The notes under the pieces are model-generated. The model saw nothing but the letters and a program-made list of their open reading frames with translations, did not search any database and was not told the origin of the DNA. From positions 62,001-126,000 of the forward strand of contig NZ_RCNV01000010.1 in assembly GCF_003667275.1 (NCBI RefSeq): a stretch of DNA of 64,000 nt, given 5' to 3'. The DNA is from Mesonia aquimarina. GTDB taxonomy: Bacteria > Bacteroidota > Bacteroidia > Flavobacteriales > Flavobacteriaceae. Position 1 is the stretch's first letter. Each line of letters opens with the position of its first letter. Position numbers and translations under genes: made by a program. This document shows, piece by piece, positions 44,390-52,763 of the stretch.

Positions 44390-45646
44390 CTACACGATCA
44401 TACCTGCCGCAACAGTTTCATTGGTACTTTCATCTATTAAGATCAGACTACCGGTATTGCGATTTTCGCGGTACGGATCTATCATTAAGCGACGCGAGGC
44501 ACGAACCCTAACACGAGCAATATCATTCATCGCTAGGTGATCATCATCAGTAATGCGGTCATAGGTATTGATATCTATTTTATACACTACTTTTTTAATC
44601 ATGGCACGTTGCTCATTAGCGGTATGCATTAAGGTGTATTTTGTACGGGGTTTTGCCGGCTCATTATTCAGCCAACATAACATTACATCAAATTCCTGCT
44701 CGGTTTCCGGTTGGTTGTTGGTTTTTACCAGCATATCGCCTCGACTGATATCGATATCATCTGTTAACGTAATCGCTATAGACATTGGTGCAAAGGCTTC
44801 TTGAACCTCTTCTTCTCCGGCATTGATACTTTTAATGGTTGAGGTAAAGCCTGATGGCAATACACTTACCTCATCGCCTACTCGGTATATTCCGCTGGCA
44901 AGACGCCCGGCATAACCACGGTAATCGATAAAGCCTTCTTTTTGCGGACGGATAACGGTTTGTACTGCAAAACGCCCGTCTACCTTATTGATATCACTAC
45001 TGATATGCATATTTTCCAACTCATGTAATAGTGGAGCACCTTGATACCAGTCCATATGGGTAGAGCGGTTAACCACATTGTCGCCTAACAAAGCACTAAT
45101 CGGAATAAAACGTACATCTTTAATCAAGAGTTTAGAGGCAAATTCTTCAAACTGACTCATAATATCTTCATAAACCTCCTCTTTAAAATCGACTAAATCC
45201 ATTTTATTGATGCATACAATAATATGCGGAATCTGTAGCAACGAAGCGATAAAGGTATGCCTTTTGGTCTGCTCGATAACCCCATTACGCGCATCGATTA
45301 AGATGATGGCCGCATTGGCTGTTGAAGCACCGGTTACCATATTACGGGTATACTGAATGTGCCCCGGGGTATCGGCAATAATAAATTTTCGTTTCGGGGT
45401 GGTAAAATAACGGTAAGCGACATCGATGGTGATACCCTGCTCGCGCTCATCTTTTAAGCCGTCGGTAAACAAGGCTAAATCTACCCCTTCTTGTCCTTTT
45501 TTCTTACTGGTATTGCTAACCGATTCTAGTTGATCTTCAAAAATTGATTTTGAATCGTATAACAAACGTCCGATAAGTGTACTTTTTCCGTCATCTACAC
45601 TTCCGGCCGTCGTAAATCGTAATAATTGATTTTTATTTATTTCCAT
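44390..45646 (-). CDS. cysN: Sulfate adenylyltransferase subunit 1 (GTPase)
   Basis: 418 residues, the bare CysN form without fused APS kinase. GTPase motifs: GSVDDGKSTLIG (P loop), DTPGHIQYTRNM, NKMDLVDF; then beta-barrel domains as in elongation factor Tu. With CysD it makes adenosine 5'-phosphosulfate from ATP and sulfate, driven by GTP hydrolysis. cysD is upstream as expected, but a four-helix-bundle gene lies between them. A terminator follows. Confidence 0.95.
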   Translation of the reverse strand: MEINKNQLLRFTTAGSVDDGKSTLIGRLLYDSKSIFEDQLESVSNTSKKKGQEGVDLALFTDGLKDEREQGITIDVAYRYFTTPKRKFIIADTPGHIQYTRNMVTGASTANAAIILIDARNGVIEQTKRHTFIASLLQIPHIIVCINKMDLVDFKEEVYEDIMSQFEEFASKLLIKDVRFIPISALLGDNVVNRSTHMDWYQGAPLLHELENMHISSDINKVDGRFAVQTVIRPQKEGFIDYRGYAGRLASGIYRVGDEVSVLPSGFTSTIKSINAGEEEVQEAFAPMSIAITLTDDIDISRGDMLVKTNNQPETEQEFDVMLCWLNNEPAKPRTKYTLMHTANEQRAMIKKVVYKIDINTYDRITDDDHLAMNDIARVRVRASRRLMIDPYRENRNTGSLILIDESTNETVAAGMIV

Positions 45647-45721
45647 GGTAATCGCTTTATACTTTAGGCTTTAAGCCGTAAGCTTAATCCCTATATTTTT
45701 AACAAATACGTTGTTTTATAA

Positions 45722-46078
45722 TTAACTTTTCAGTTTCTGACTCAAACGATACAATTTACGCTTGACGTGATTCACCTTCTCATTTAACTCTTCAGAAGTC
45801 GTATAATCAATAAAATTTAAATCCTTACTTAATAGAATAAAATATTCTAATTCATGAGCAGAACCTAAGCTGATTTGAACAAACCGATTAAAATCTTTAT
45901 CCGAATCCCTACCGCATCCTTCACTAAAATTAGATGGAATTGAATAGGCAGCTCTTCTCATTTGTGATATTAGTTGATACTTTTCATCTTGAGGGTAATT
46001 GCTTGTCAATTTATAAATATCAAGTGTCAATTTATGTGACAGTTTCCAAACCTCATATTTACTAAAATCCCTCATCAA
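45722..46078 (-). CDS. Four-helix-bundle protein, 23S rRNA IVS family (copy 3)
   Basis: 118 residues. KYEVWKLSHKLTLDIY, YPQDEKYQLISQMRRAA, IPSNFSEGCGR, FVQISLGSAHELEYFI, then a long basic C-terminal helix. Divergent from the other three copies, so not a recent duplicate. It is placed between cysD and cysN, genes that are normally adjacent and coupled, in the same orientation. Flanks are A+T rich; I see no convincing inverted repeat here. Confidence 0.85.
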   Translation of the reverse strand: MMRDFSKYEVWKLSHKLTLDIYKLTSNYPQDEKYQLISQMRRAAYSIPSNFSEGCGRDSDKDFNRFVQISLGSAHELEYFILLSKDLNFIDYTTSEELNEKVNHVKRKLYRLSQKLKS

Positions 46079-46140
46079 AATTCTTTTAAGTGGTTAAAAA
46101 ACAGCTAAAAGCTTAGTGCTAATAGCTTACTGCTTAGTAA

Positions 46141-47046
46141 TTAGAAATACCCTTCCCGTTTACGGTCTTCCATAGCTGTTTCTGAACGCTTATCATCGGT
46201 TCGATTACCACGCTCTGTCTGCCGCATGGCCGATACCTCTAAGGCTATTTTCTCTAAGGTATCTGCATCACTCTCGATCCCGCCCGTAATGGTAATATCG
46301 CCTAAGGTTCTAAACCGAATTTTTTTGGTAAGAATTTCTTCATGATCTTCTAACTGCAGGTATTCGGAATTCGGAATCCACGAACCGTTTCGCAACACCA
46401 CTTCTCGCTCATGTGCAAAATACAAGGAAGGAATCTCAATATTCTCTCGCTTGATATAATTCCACACATCCATTTCAGTCCAATTACTAATTGGAAAAGC
46501 TCTAAAATGCTCTCCTTCAAAATGCTTACCGTTGAGTAAGTTCCATAATTCCGGACGTTGGTTTTTAGGATCCCATTGTCCAAAATCATCTCGATGTGAA
46601 AAGAAACGTTCTTTGGCACGGGCCTTTTCTTCATCGCGTCGGCCTCCCCCAATGGCACAATCAACTTTATTAGATTCAATTGCATCTAACAAGGTGGTAA
46701 TTTGCAAGGCATTTCGAGTAGCATTTTTCCCTTTTTCCTCTTGCACCCGTCCTTGATCAATCGATTCTTGAACCGAGCCCACGATAAGCCGCGCTCCTAG
46801 ATTTTCGATTAAATCATCACGAAACTGAATAGTTTCCGGAAAATTATGTCCGGTATCCACGTGCATTAAGGCAAAGGGTATATTTGCCGGGTAAAAAGCT
46901 TTTTTAGCCAGGTGGGTGACTAAAATGGAGTCTTTTCCACCGGAAAATAAAATTACCGGATTCTGAAATTGCGCGTGTACCTCTCGTAAAATATAAATCG
47001 CTTCCGATTCTAATTCATCGAGGTAATTTAAATAGTATTTATTCAT
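46141..47046 (-). CDS. cysD: Sulfate adenylyltransferase subunit 2
   Basis: 301 residues. PP-loop ATPase motif PVILFSGGKDSILV, LMHVDTGHNFPETI, the CAIGGGRRDEEKARAKER block and FRAFPISNWTEMDVW are all CysD hallmarks, as is the C-terminal ERGNRTDDKRSETAMEDRKREGYF-type tail. It forms the adenylyl-transferring subunit with CysN. No PAPS reductase gene is visible, and an APS kinase gene is nearby, so the sulfate may be destined for transfer to carbohydrate rather than for assimilation. Confidence 0.95.
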   Translation of the reverse strand: MNKYYLNYLDELESEAIYILREVHAQFQNPVILFSGGKDSILVTHLAKKAFYPANIPFALMHVDTGHNFPETIQFRDDLIENLGARLIVGSVQESIDQGRVQEEKGKNATRNALQITTLLDAIESNKVDCAIGGGRRDEEKARAKERFFSHRDDFGQWDPKNQRPELWNLLNGKHFEGEHFRAFPISNWTEMDVWNYIKRENIEIPSLYFAHEREVVLRNGSWIPNSEYLQLEDHEEILTKKIRFRTLGDITITGGIESDADTLEKIALEVSAMRQTERGNRTDDKRSETAMEDRKREGYF

Positions 47047-47100
47047 AATGCTGGCATTATCTAGGTTATTACTTTTTTATTGTTTTTGTATTTTAGGCTG

Positions 47101-47579
47101 TAGGCTGTACGCTAGTTTTTTTTTAGAAACAAGAGACACGAACCAAGAAACAGGACTCTTTTTCTATAGTAAACAAAAGAGTTAATTGTCATGCTGTTCC
47201 GATAGCTATCGGAATCGATTCAGCATCTCATCCTTTTTTATTCATCAGTTAATAGCTAACAGTTTTCAGTTACTAAATTAGTTTAGGTTTTCTTCATAAA
47301 GGAATTTAAAATTCTACATTTTTTAAAAGCGTTATGCTTTAAGCGCTAAGCTGTAAGCGAATTTCTAAAAAAGACACCTTAGCTTCAAAACACTTCAACA
47401 TTTATCATTTTAAGACAATTAGTACTCTATTAAATTTCTTCATTTTCAAATTTTCAAATTGATCCATGATCACATAAACCTCTTCTAGCCTCCAGACTCA
47501 AGCTTCAAATCAACATTCTTTTCTACATATTCTTTACTCTTTTTTCTTATTATTGAAAGCTGTACGCAATATGCTTTAG
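47101..47579. repeat. 480-bp direct repeat, left copy
   Basis: It matches 49021-49502 closely from TAGGCTGTACGCTAG to TGTACGCAATATGCT. The chief difference is a palindrome TTCCGATAGCTATCGGAA near 47191-47208, absent from the other copy. The remaining bases up to 47875 repeat its first 60 bases and then hold TTCTAGT heptamers; no gene lies in 47047-47875. Confidence 0.88.
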
Positions 47580-47875
47580 GCTGTACGCTAGTTTTTTTTA
47601 GAAACAAGAGACACGAAACAAGAACCAGGACTCTTTTCATTTTCAAGTTAAGACTTCCCCGACTTCTAACTTCAAACATCCAGCTTCCAACATTCAACAT
47701 TATTCATTATTCATTAAACAATTGAAAAACACTTCGACAGCTCCGTATGACAATTTCATTTTCAAATCAACACATCAGCACATCAACCCCTTCCAACTTT
47801 CAACTTCAAGCTTCAAGCTTCTAGCTTCTAGCTTCTAGTTTCTAGTTTCTAGTTTCTAGTTTCAACATTAATAAT

Positions 47876-48463
47876 TCAAAATTTCAACTGTTTCACCAAC
47901 TGCTCTAAGCCTTCCTCTAAACTCAATTTTTCGGTATCAATTACAACATCTGCATGCTTGGGTGCTTCATACGGAGCGGATATTCCCGTAAAATTAGCTA
48001 TTTCTCCTGCTCGTGCTTTTTTATATAAGCCTTTAACATCCCGCTCTTCACATGTTTCAACACTCGCTTTTACATAGACTTCCATAAAATTATCGGCACC
48101 CACAATTTCTTTGATAGCCGTACGATCTTTAATCAACGGAGACACAAATGCTGCGATTGTTAGCATTCCGGCATCCACAAAGAGTTTTCCTATTTCCGCT
48201 ATACGGCGTAAATTTTCCGCTCGTCCTTCCGGGGTGAAATCTAAGTCTTGATTGATTCCTCTTCTGATGTTATCACCATCCAACACATAAGTATGCAAGC
48301 CTTGTTGATGCCAGTAACTTTCTAAGGCATTTGCTAAGGTGGACTTTCCCGAACCCGACAAGCCCGTAAACCAAATCAACTTTCCAGGATGCTGATGCAG
48401 CTGTTCGCGTTCTTTACGCGTTACTTGATAATCTTGTTGAATGACATATTTATTCATAACCAT
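47876..48463 (-). CDS. cysC: Adenylylsulfate kinase
   Basis: 195 residues. P loop GLSGSGKSTLANAL at about 34-47, YVLDGDNIRRGINQDLDF, AFVSPLIKDR, and GISAPYEAP near the end. It phosphorylates APS to PAPS. Its start overlaps the end of the DUF2061 gene by 14 bases. The pair is bracketed by the 480-bp direct repeats. PAPS would serve sulfotransferases, none of which is in the window. Confidence 0.95.
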   Translation of the reverse strand: MVMNKYVIQQDYQVTRKEREQLHQHPGKLIWFTGLSGSGKSTLANALESYWHQQGLHTYVLDGDNIRRGINQDLDFTPEGRAENLRRIAEIGKLFVDAGMLTIAAFVSPLIKDRTAIKEIVGADNFMEVYVKASVETCEERDVKGLYKKARAGEIANFTGISAPYEAPKHADVVIDTEKLSLEEGLEQLVKQLKF

Positions 48464-48896
48464 GTTCTCTCTCTTTTGTTAATCCGTAAGACGATTTATA
48501 CCATACCCGCTCATGGAGGTAATACAACAACATTTTGGTGATCACTTCAGCCAAACCAATCTGTAATCCGGCCATAGGATCTCCCGAAATGATCCACGCT
48601 AAGGTCATGGTATCCAGCGTTCCTACTAACCGCCAGGTAAGTGTTTTAGCGATATGCCGCTTCCGACTTTCGAGAATTTCACCTTCTTTGGACAAGTTTA
48701 AATTAAACCACACCCGTTCATGGAGGTAATACAACAGCATTTTAGTCACCACCTCTGCTACTCCGATACTCAAACCTAGCAATGGATCGCCGGTAATTAG
48801 CCAAGATAATAAAATGGTATCGATAGTCCCAACCATACGCCAGGTAATGGTTTTAGCGATATGTCGCTTTCGTGAACTATGGTGTTGATTTTTCAA
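48450..48896 (-). CDS. Membrane protein with two tandem DUF2061 domains
   Basis: 148 residues made of two similar halves (about 8-66 and 79-137). Each begins SRKRHIAKT, has W-R-VGT or W-R-LVGT, a hydrophobic segment with ISGDP or ITGDP, and ends with the same stretch of MLLYYLHERVW. DUF2061 proteins are small membrane proteins regularly found beside cysC/cysDN genes. A role in sulfate uptake or sulfation has been suggested by such context but is not shown. Overlaps cysC by 14 bases. Confidence 0.85.
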   Translation of the reverse strand: MKNQHHSSRKRHIAKTITWRMVGTIDTILLSWLITGDPLLGLSIGVAEVVTKMLLYYLHERVWFNLNLSKEGEILESRKRHIAKTLTWRLVGTLDTMTLAWIISGDPMAGLQIGLAEVITKMLLYYLHERVWYKSSYGLTKEREHGYE

Positions 48897-49020
48897 GCTT
48901 TACTATTATATTAATTAAGCGATGATCAAATTTTTTACAAATAACTTAAAACCTACAATTCCCACCAAATTTATAGGAGTTAAAATTTAAATTTTTTTAA
49001 AAGCTGTAGCCAGTATGCTT

Positions 49021-49502
49021 TAGGCTGTACGCTAGTTTTTTTAGAAACAAGAGACACGAACCAAGAAACAGGACTCTTTTTCTATAGTAAACAAAAGAGC
49101 TAATTGTCATGCTGAACTCGATTCAGCATCTCATCCTTTTTTATTCATCAGTTAATAGCTAACAGTTTTCAGTTACTAAATTAGTTTAGGTTTTCTTCAT
49201 AAAGGAATTTAAAATTCAACATTTTTTAAAAGCGTTATGCTTTAAGCGCTAAGCTGTAAGCTGTAAGCGAATTTCTAAAAAAGGACACCTTACCTTCAAA
49301 ACACTTCAACATTTATCATTTTAAGTCAATTAGTACTCTATTAAATTTCTTCATTTTCAAATTTTCAAATTGATCCATGATCACATAAACCTCTTCTAAC
49401 CTCTAGACTCAAGCTTCAAATCAACATTCTTTTCTACATATTCTTTGCTCTTTTTTCTCTGCTCTCCAAATTATTAAAAGCTGTACGCAATATGCTCTAA
49501 GC
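49021..49502. repeat. 480-bp direct repeat, right copy
   Basis: Second copy of 47101-47579. Where the left copy has the palindrome near 47191 this copy reads GCTGAACTCGATTCAGC. A small TGTAAGC duplication is present near 49254-49268. Confidence 0.88.
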
Positions 49503-50236
49503 TATATTCTAATCTTTATAGAAAATGAAACAGGACTCTTTTCGTTTTCAAGTTAAAACTTCCCCGTCTTCTAACTTTAAACATCAAACATTAAACAAGC
49601 CTTTATTTTTCAAATTGATTCATTAAACATTCAACCTTAAACATTATTCATTCAACAATCATAAAACACTCTAACAGACCTGGGGTGACAATCGGCTACT
49701 GTCATATTGAGCGAAGAAACGGAGTCGAAATATCTTTCTGTTATGAAAAGAAGAAAATTTTCGGTTTCCTTGATTTCATTTCTTGTTATGTTGTTACAAG
49801 TTATCTTGATATGGTGTTGGGTTGTTAGCTTTAAGCTATAAGCTTTACGCTATAAGCAGCATTCATTATACAGCTTCTATTGATAGCTGGTTATTTTTTT
49901 GCGAGTGGAATTTAACATTTAACATTCAACCTTCAACAATCAAAATACACTTCGACAAGCTCAGTGTGACACTCGGCTTTTAATCTATTGAGCGAAGCAA
50001 AAGAGGCGAAATATCGTTTCGTTATTAAAGAAGAAGGCACTTGGGTTTCACAAATGTCATGCTGAACTTGTTTCAGCATCTCATTGCGGGTAGCTGTAAG
50101 CTATAGGCTTTACGATATAAGCAGCTTTTAGTATACAGTTTCTAATGACAGTTTGTTATTTCTTTGAGAGTGGAATTCAATCTTCAATAGTTAACCTTCG
50201 ACAATTAAGGTTAAACATTATTCAAAACGTAAACGA
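49503..50236. repeat. Repeat gap
   Basis: There is no gene. Contains the left half of a 91-bp element from 49700, a REP-like word at about 49950, TAAGCTATAAGCTTTACG-type words (49828-49855 and 50093-50125) and a TGTCATGCTGAACTTG word near 50055. Confidence 0.7.
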
Positions 50237-50677
50237 CTAGTCTAGCATTCCTTTTTGATTTTGTTCACGATCTACAATATCAGCTAAAGTAGCTTTCTTT
50301 AGACGTCGAACTGTTTCATTACGAATCTCCATAACAACTTGCCGAATACCGCAAGTTTCTTCATCAACACACTCTTCGCAAGGCTCATAATAGTCGTAGG
50401 TAACACATGGCAATAAAGCGATAGCGCCATCAAACAAACGGGTAACTGAGGCCATATGGATTGCTTCAGGTTCTTTATGAAGGGAATAGCCTCCATATTT
50501 TCCTTTCTTACTATCTACAATTCGAGCATTTTTAAGCTCCACCAAAATAGATTCTAAGAATTTTAAAGGAATATTTTGTGCTTGAGCAATTGTACTTACC
50601 GAAATTGGAGCTTGAGCACGATTTCGTGCCAGATAAACCAAAGCGTTGAGAGCGTATTTTGTTTTTTTTGAGAGCAC
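50237..50677 (-). CDS. Rrf2-family transcription regulator
   Basis: 146 residues if the GTG at about 50677 is used, giving the usual start LSKKTKYALNALVYLAR; an ATG 21 codons upstream gives an atypical extension. Rrf2 winged helix (about 1-80) with ISVSTIAQAQNIPLKFLESIL, GKYGGYSL. The cysteine cluster CVTYDYYEPCEECVDEETC has four Cys, compatible with an iron-sulfur cluster as in NsrR/IscR-type sensors. It is divergent from a flavoprotein gene, with a long dyad between them as a likely operator. Confidence 0.85.
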   Translation of the reverse strand: MLSKKTKYALNALVYLARNRAQAPISVSTIAQAQNIPLKFLESILVELKNARIVDSKKGKYGGYSLHKEPEAIHMASVTRLFDGAIALLPCVTYDYYEPCEECVDEETCGIRQVVMEIRNETVRRLKKATLADIVDREQNQKGMLD

Positions 50678-50759
50678 TTTTTGTATTCTATGAATTGCCC
50701 AAAGATACATGTTCTTTAAAAAAACGCCTCCTTTCTCCATTTAATTTGACTATTTTTAC

Positions 50760-50792
50760 AAGCAAAAGTTAGGGTCAACCAAACTTTTGCTT
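50760..50792. promoter_or_regulatory. 33-bp dyad between the Rrf2 gene and the flavoprotein gene
   Basis: AAGCAAAAGTT and AACTTTTGCTT are perfect 11-base arms separated by 11 bases; the spacer itself has GG and CC placed symmetrically. It lies about 80-100 bases from both start codons. It is a good candidate operator for the Rrf2 protein; a second inverted pair AGCCT / AGGCT with a T run (about 50819-50858) could be a leader terminator. Confidence 0.6.
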
Positions 50793-50889
50793 ATAAAAAT
50801 ACAACAGTCTAGTTACACAGCCTAAAAATAACTTTAAATTTCTAAGGCTATTTTTTTATATTATTTAAGTCAGTGTTATAATTAAATCC

Positions 50890-52035
50890 TTGGAGAATTT
50901 ATTTAATGGTGCAGTGATAGGAAGTGGTCGTTCTGGTGCAACTGCCGCCTATGAATTGGCAAAAAAAGGAATAAAAACCATACTTATCGAAAAAGAAACA
51001 TTGCCACGCTACAAAACATGTGGAGGCGGTTTTGTGTATAGAGGACTAAGAAATATGCCTTTTTCGGTAGATGAAGCGATCGACATTAAGTTTAATGAAG
51101 TAGATATTCTCTTTGGCGCGAAAAATCTTTCGTTTAAAACGAAAAGAGAAAAGCCTATCATTAGCATGGTAATGCGTGATCAATTTGATCATCTCATCGT
51201 AAAGAAATCGCAAGCTGAAGGAGTTGAATTATTAGAAAATACTAAAGTTGAAAATTTAATATTCCATGAGGATTATACACAAATAGAAACTTCACAAGGA
51301 AAAATAAATACCAAATTTATCATTGCTGCCGATGGTGCACTAAGTCCAACAGCAAAATTAACCGGATGGGAAGAAACCCGGAGAATGTCTCCCGCATTAG
51401 AATATGAAATTACGGTAAGCGACGAAACTTTTAAAAAATTGGCTGAATCGGCTAGATTTGATATTGATGCTGCTCCCCAAGGTTATGGTTGGTGTTTTCC
51501 TAAAGCAAATCATTTATCTGTAGGCTTGGGTTGCACTATGAAATCTAGTAAAAAGATCAATTTAAAAAAAGCTTACCAGGAGTATCTTAAAATGTTAGGC
51601 ATAAAAGAAGTTTTAAGTGAAGAAGCGCACGGATTTATCATCCCTACTTCTCCGCGGACTGATGGTTTTGTTAAAAAGAATGTATTTCTTACCGGTGATG
51701 CTGCAGGGTTTGCAGATCCTATTACTGCGGAAGGAATTTCTAATGCAATCGCTAGTGGTTTAATGGCTGCCCATGCTATTATTGAAAGTCAATTAAATGT
51801 AGAGAAAGCTGAAACTTTATACTTAGAAAAATTAAACAAAAAGTTACTCCCTGAACTAGAAACAGGCATAAAATTAGCTAAGATTTTCTATGGTCAAAAA
51901 AAATTACGCAACATTTTATTGAAGAAACACGGACAGAGAGCTGCAGAATATATGACCGATATTTTTATGGGCGATAGTACTTATCCTCAAAATTTCTATG
52001 CAAAGGTCAAGCAAAAATTTAAGATCCCTTTTTAA
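50890..52035 (+). CDS. Geranylgeranyl reductase-family FAD oxidoreductase
   Basis: 381 residues from a TTG at 50890, which places the dinucleotide-binding AVIGSGRSGATAA motif at about residues 8-20, as in the family; no ATG is available nearby. Other motifs: IEKETLPRYKTCGGGF (typical of the geranylgeranyl reductase group), MRDQFD, AADGALSP, and FLTGDAAGFADPITAEGISNAI. Members saturate isoprenoid chains or act on other lipids. The substrate is unknown. The neighbouring divergent Rrf2 gene suggests redox- or iron-sulfur-linked control. The second Gly-rich position is GSGRSG instead of GAGPAG. Confidence 0.85.
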   Translation: MENLFNGAVIGSGRSGATAAYELAKKGIKTILIEKETLPRYKTCGGGFVYRGLRNMPFSVDEAIDIKFNEVDILFGAKNLSFKTKREKPIISMVMRDQFDHLIVKKSQAEGVELLENTKVENLIFHEDYTQIETSQGKINTKFIIAADGALSPTAKLTGWEETRRMSPALEYEITVSDETFKKLAESARFDIDAAPQGYGWCFPKANHLSVGLGCTMKSSKKINLKKAYQEYLKMLGIKEVLSEEAHGFIIPTSPRTDGFVKKNVFLTGDAAGFADPITAEGISNAIASGLMAAHAIIESQLNVEKAETLYLEKLNKKLLPELETGIKLAKIFYGQKKLRNILLKKHGQRAAEYMTDIFMGDSTYPQNFYAKVKQKFKIPF

Positions 52036-52040
52036 ACATA

Positions 52041-52192
52041 AAAAAAGGCTGTCTAAAAAGTCTATTTTTGTCAACCTGAACTTGATTCAGGTTCTCATAC
52101 TGATTTGTATTTCAGGATTATGAGATTCTGTTCCGAAAGCTATCGGAATAAATTCAGAATGACGCTTTTTTATTTTTTTAGACAGCCTCTTT
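52041..52192. mobile_element. Miniature inverted-repeat element (MITE), about 150 bp
   Basis: The ends AAAGGCTGTCTAAAAA (52044-52059) and TTTTTTAGACAGCCTCTTT (52174-52192) are inverted repeats. They are the same as the ends of the decayed IS1182-type element at 58109-59809. Inside are a second inverted pair (AACCTGAACTTGATTCAGGTT near 52074) and TTCCGAAAGCTATCGGAA. It lies six bases after the flavoprotein stop and can serve as its terminator. Confidence 0.75.
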
Positions 52193-52214
52193 CTATTCGA
52201 AATTAAAATGATGG

Positions 52215-52658
52215 TTATGATATAACCTCAAAGTTTTTTGCACTTTGTTGTGCTTGTTTAATTTCTTCGCGTTGCTTTACCAAAATATCTTTAGTTGTTG
52301 GTGGTAAATCTTCAGCAATTACTTCATCATATTCATTAATTGCAGACTGCTCTCCACGTTGAACTTCTTCCATAATATTTTCATGCTTATCTGAAGAAAC
52401 CGCGGCTTTTAAATCCATCCACGCGCGATGAGCAGCTCCTTTTACACTCCCTCCTTTATCTGGAGATTTTCCGTAATTTTTGATTTCAGACTTTAATTGA
52501 TGTCCAAAATCATAACGTTTCTGTGCTTGTTCAGATAAAAAATCTTTCATTTTTGGGTTTTCAACTCGTTCTGCAGCATCTTTATATCCTTTTTCTGCAT
52601 CGTAGTTTTTTTCTAAAAGCTGATTTAATCTTTTTGATACTTTGTCTGTAAATTCCAT
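52215..52658 (-). CDS. PA2169-family four-helix-bundle protein (DUF2383)
   Basis: 147 residues from the ATG at 52658; an upstream in-frame ATG adds 14 atypical residues. Ferritin-like helical protein: SKRLNQLLEKNYDAEKGYKDAAERV, FLSEQAQKRYDFGHQLKSEI, GAAHRAWMDLKAAVSS, EEVQRGEQSAINEYDEVI. The family (PA2169/DUF2383) is often linked to stress and envelope proteins and has no assigned reaction. It stands alone between the MITE and the mscS-like gene. Confidence 0.85.
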   Translation of the reverse strand: MEFTDKVSKRLNQLLEKNYDAEKGYKDAAERVENPKMKDFLSEQAQKRYDFGHQLKSEIKNYGKSPDKGGSVKGAAHRAWMDLKAAVSSDKHENIMEEVQRGEQSAINEYDEVIAEDLPPTTKDILVKQREEIKQAQQSAKNFEVIS

Positions 52659-52763
52659 AGCTAATTTTTTATTTAAATTTAGCATACAAACCGATTGCAA
52701 GTGAATTAATTAACTATGATTAACAACTGATTTAACGAAGATTAACGAATAAAAATAAAATGA

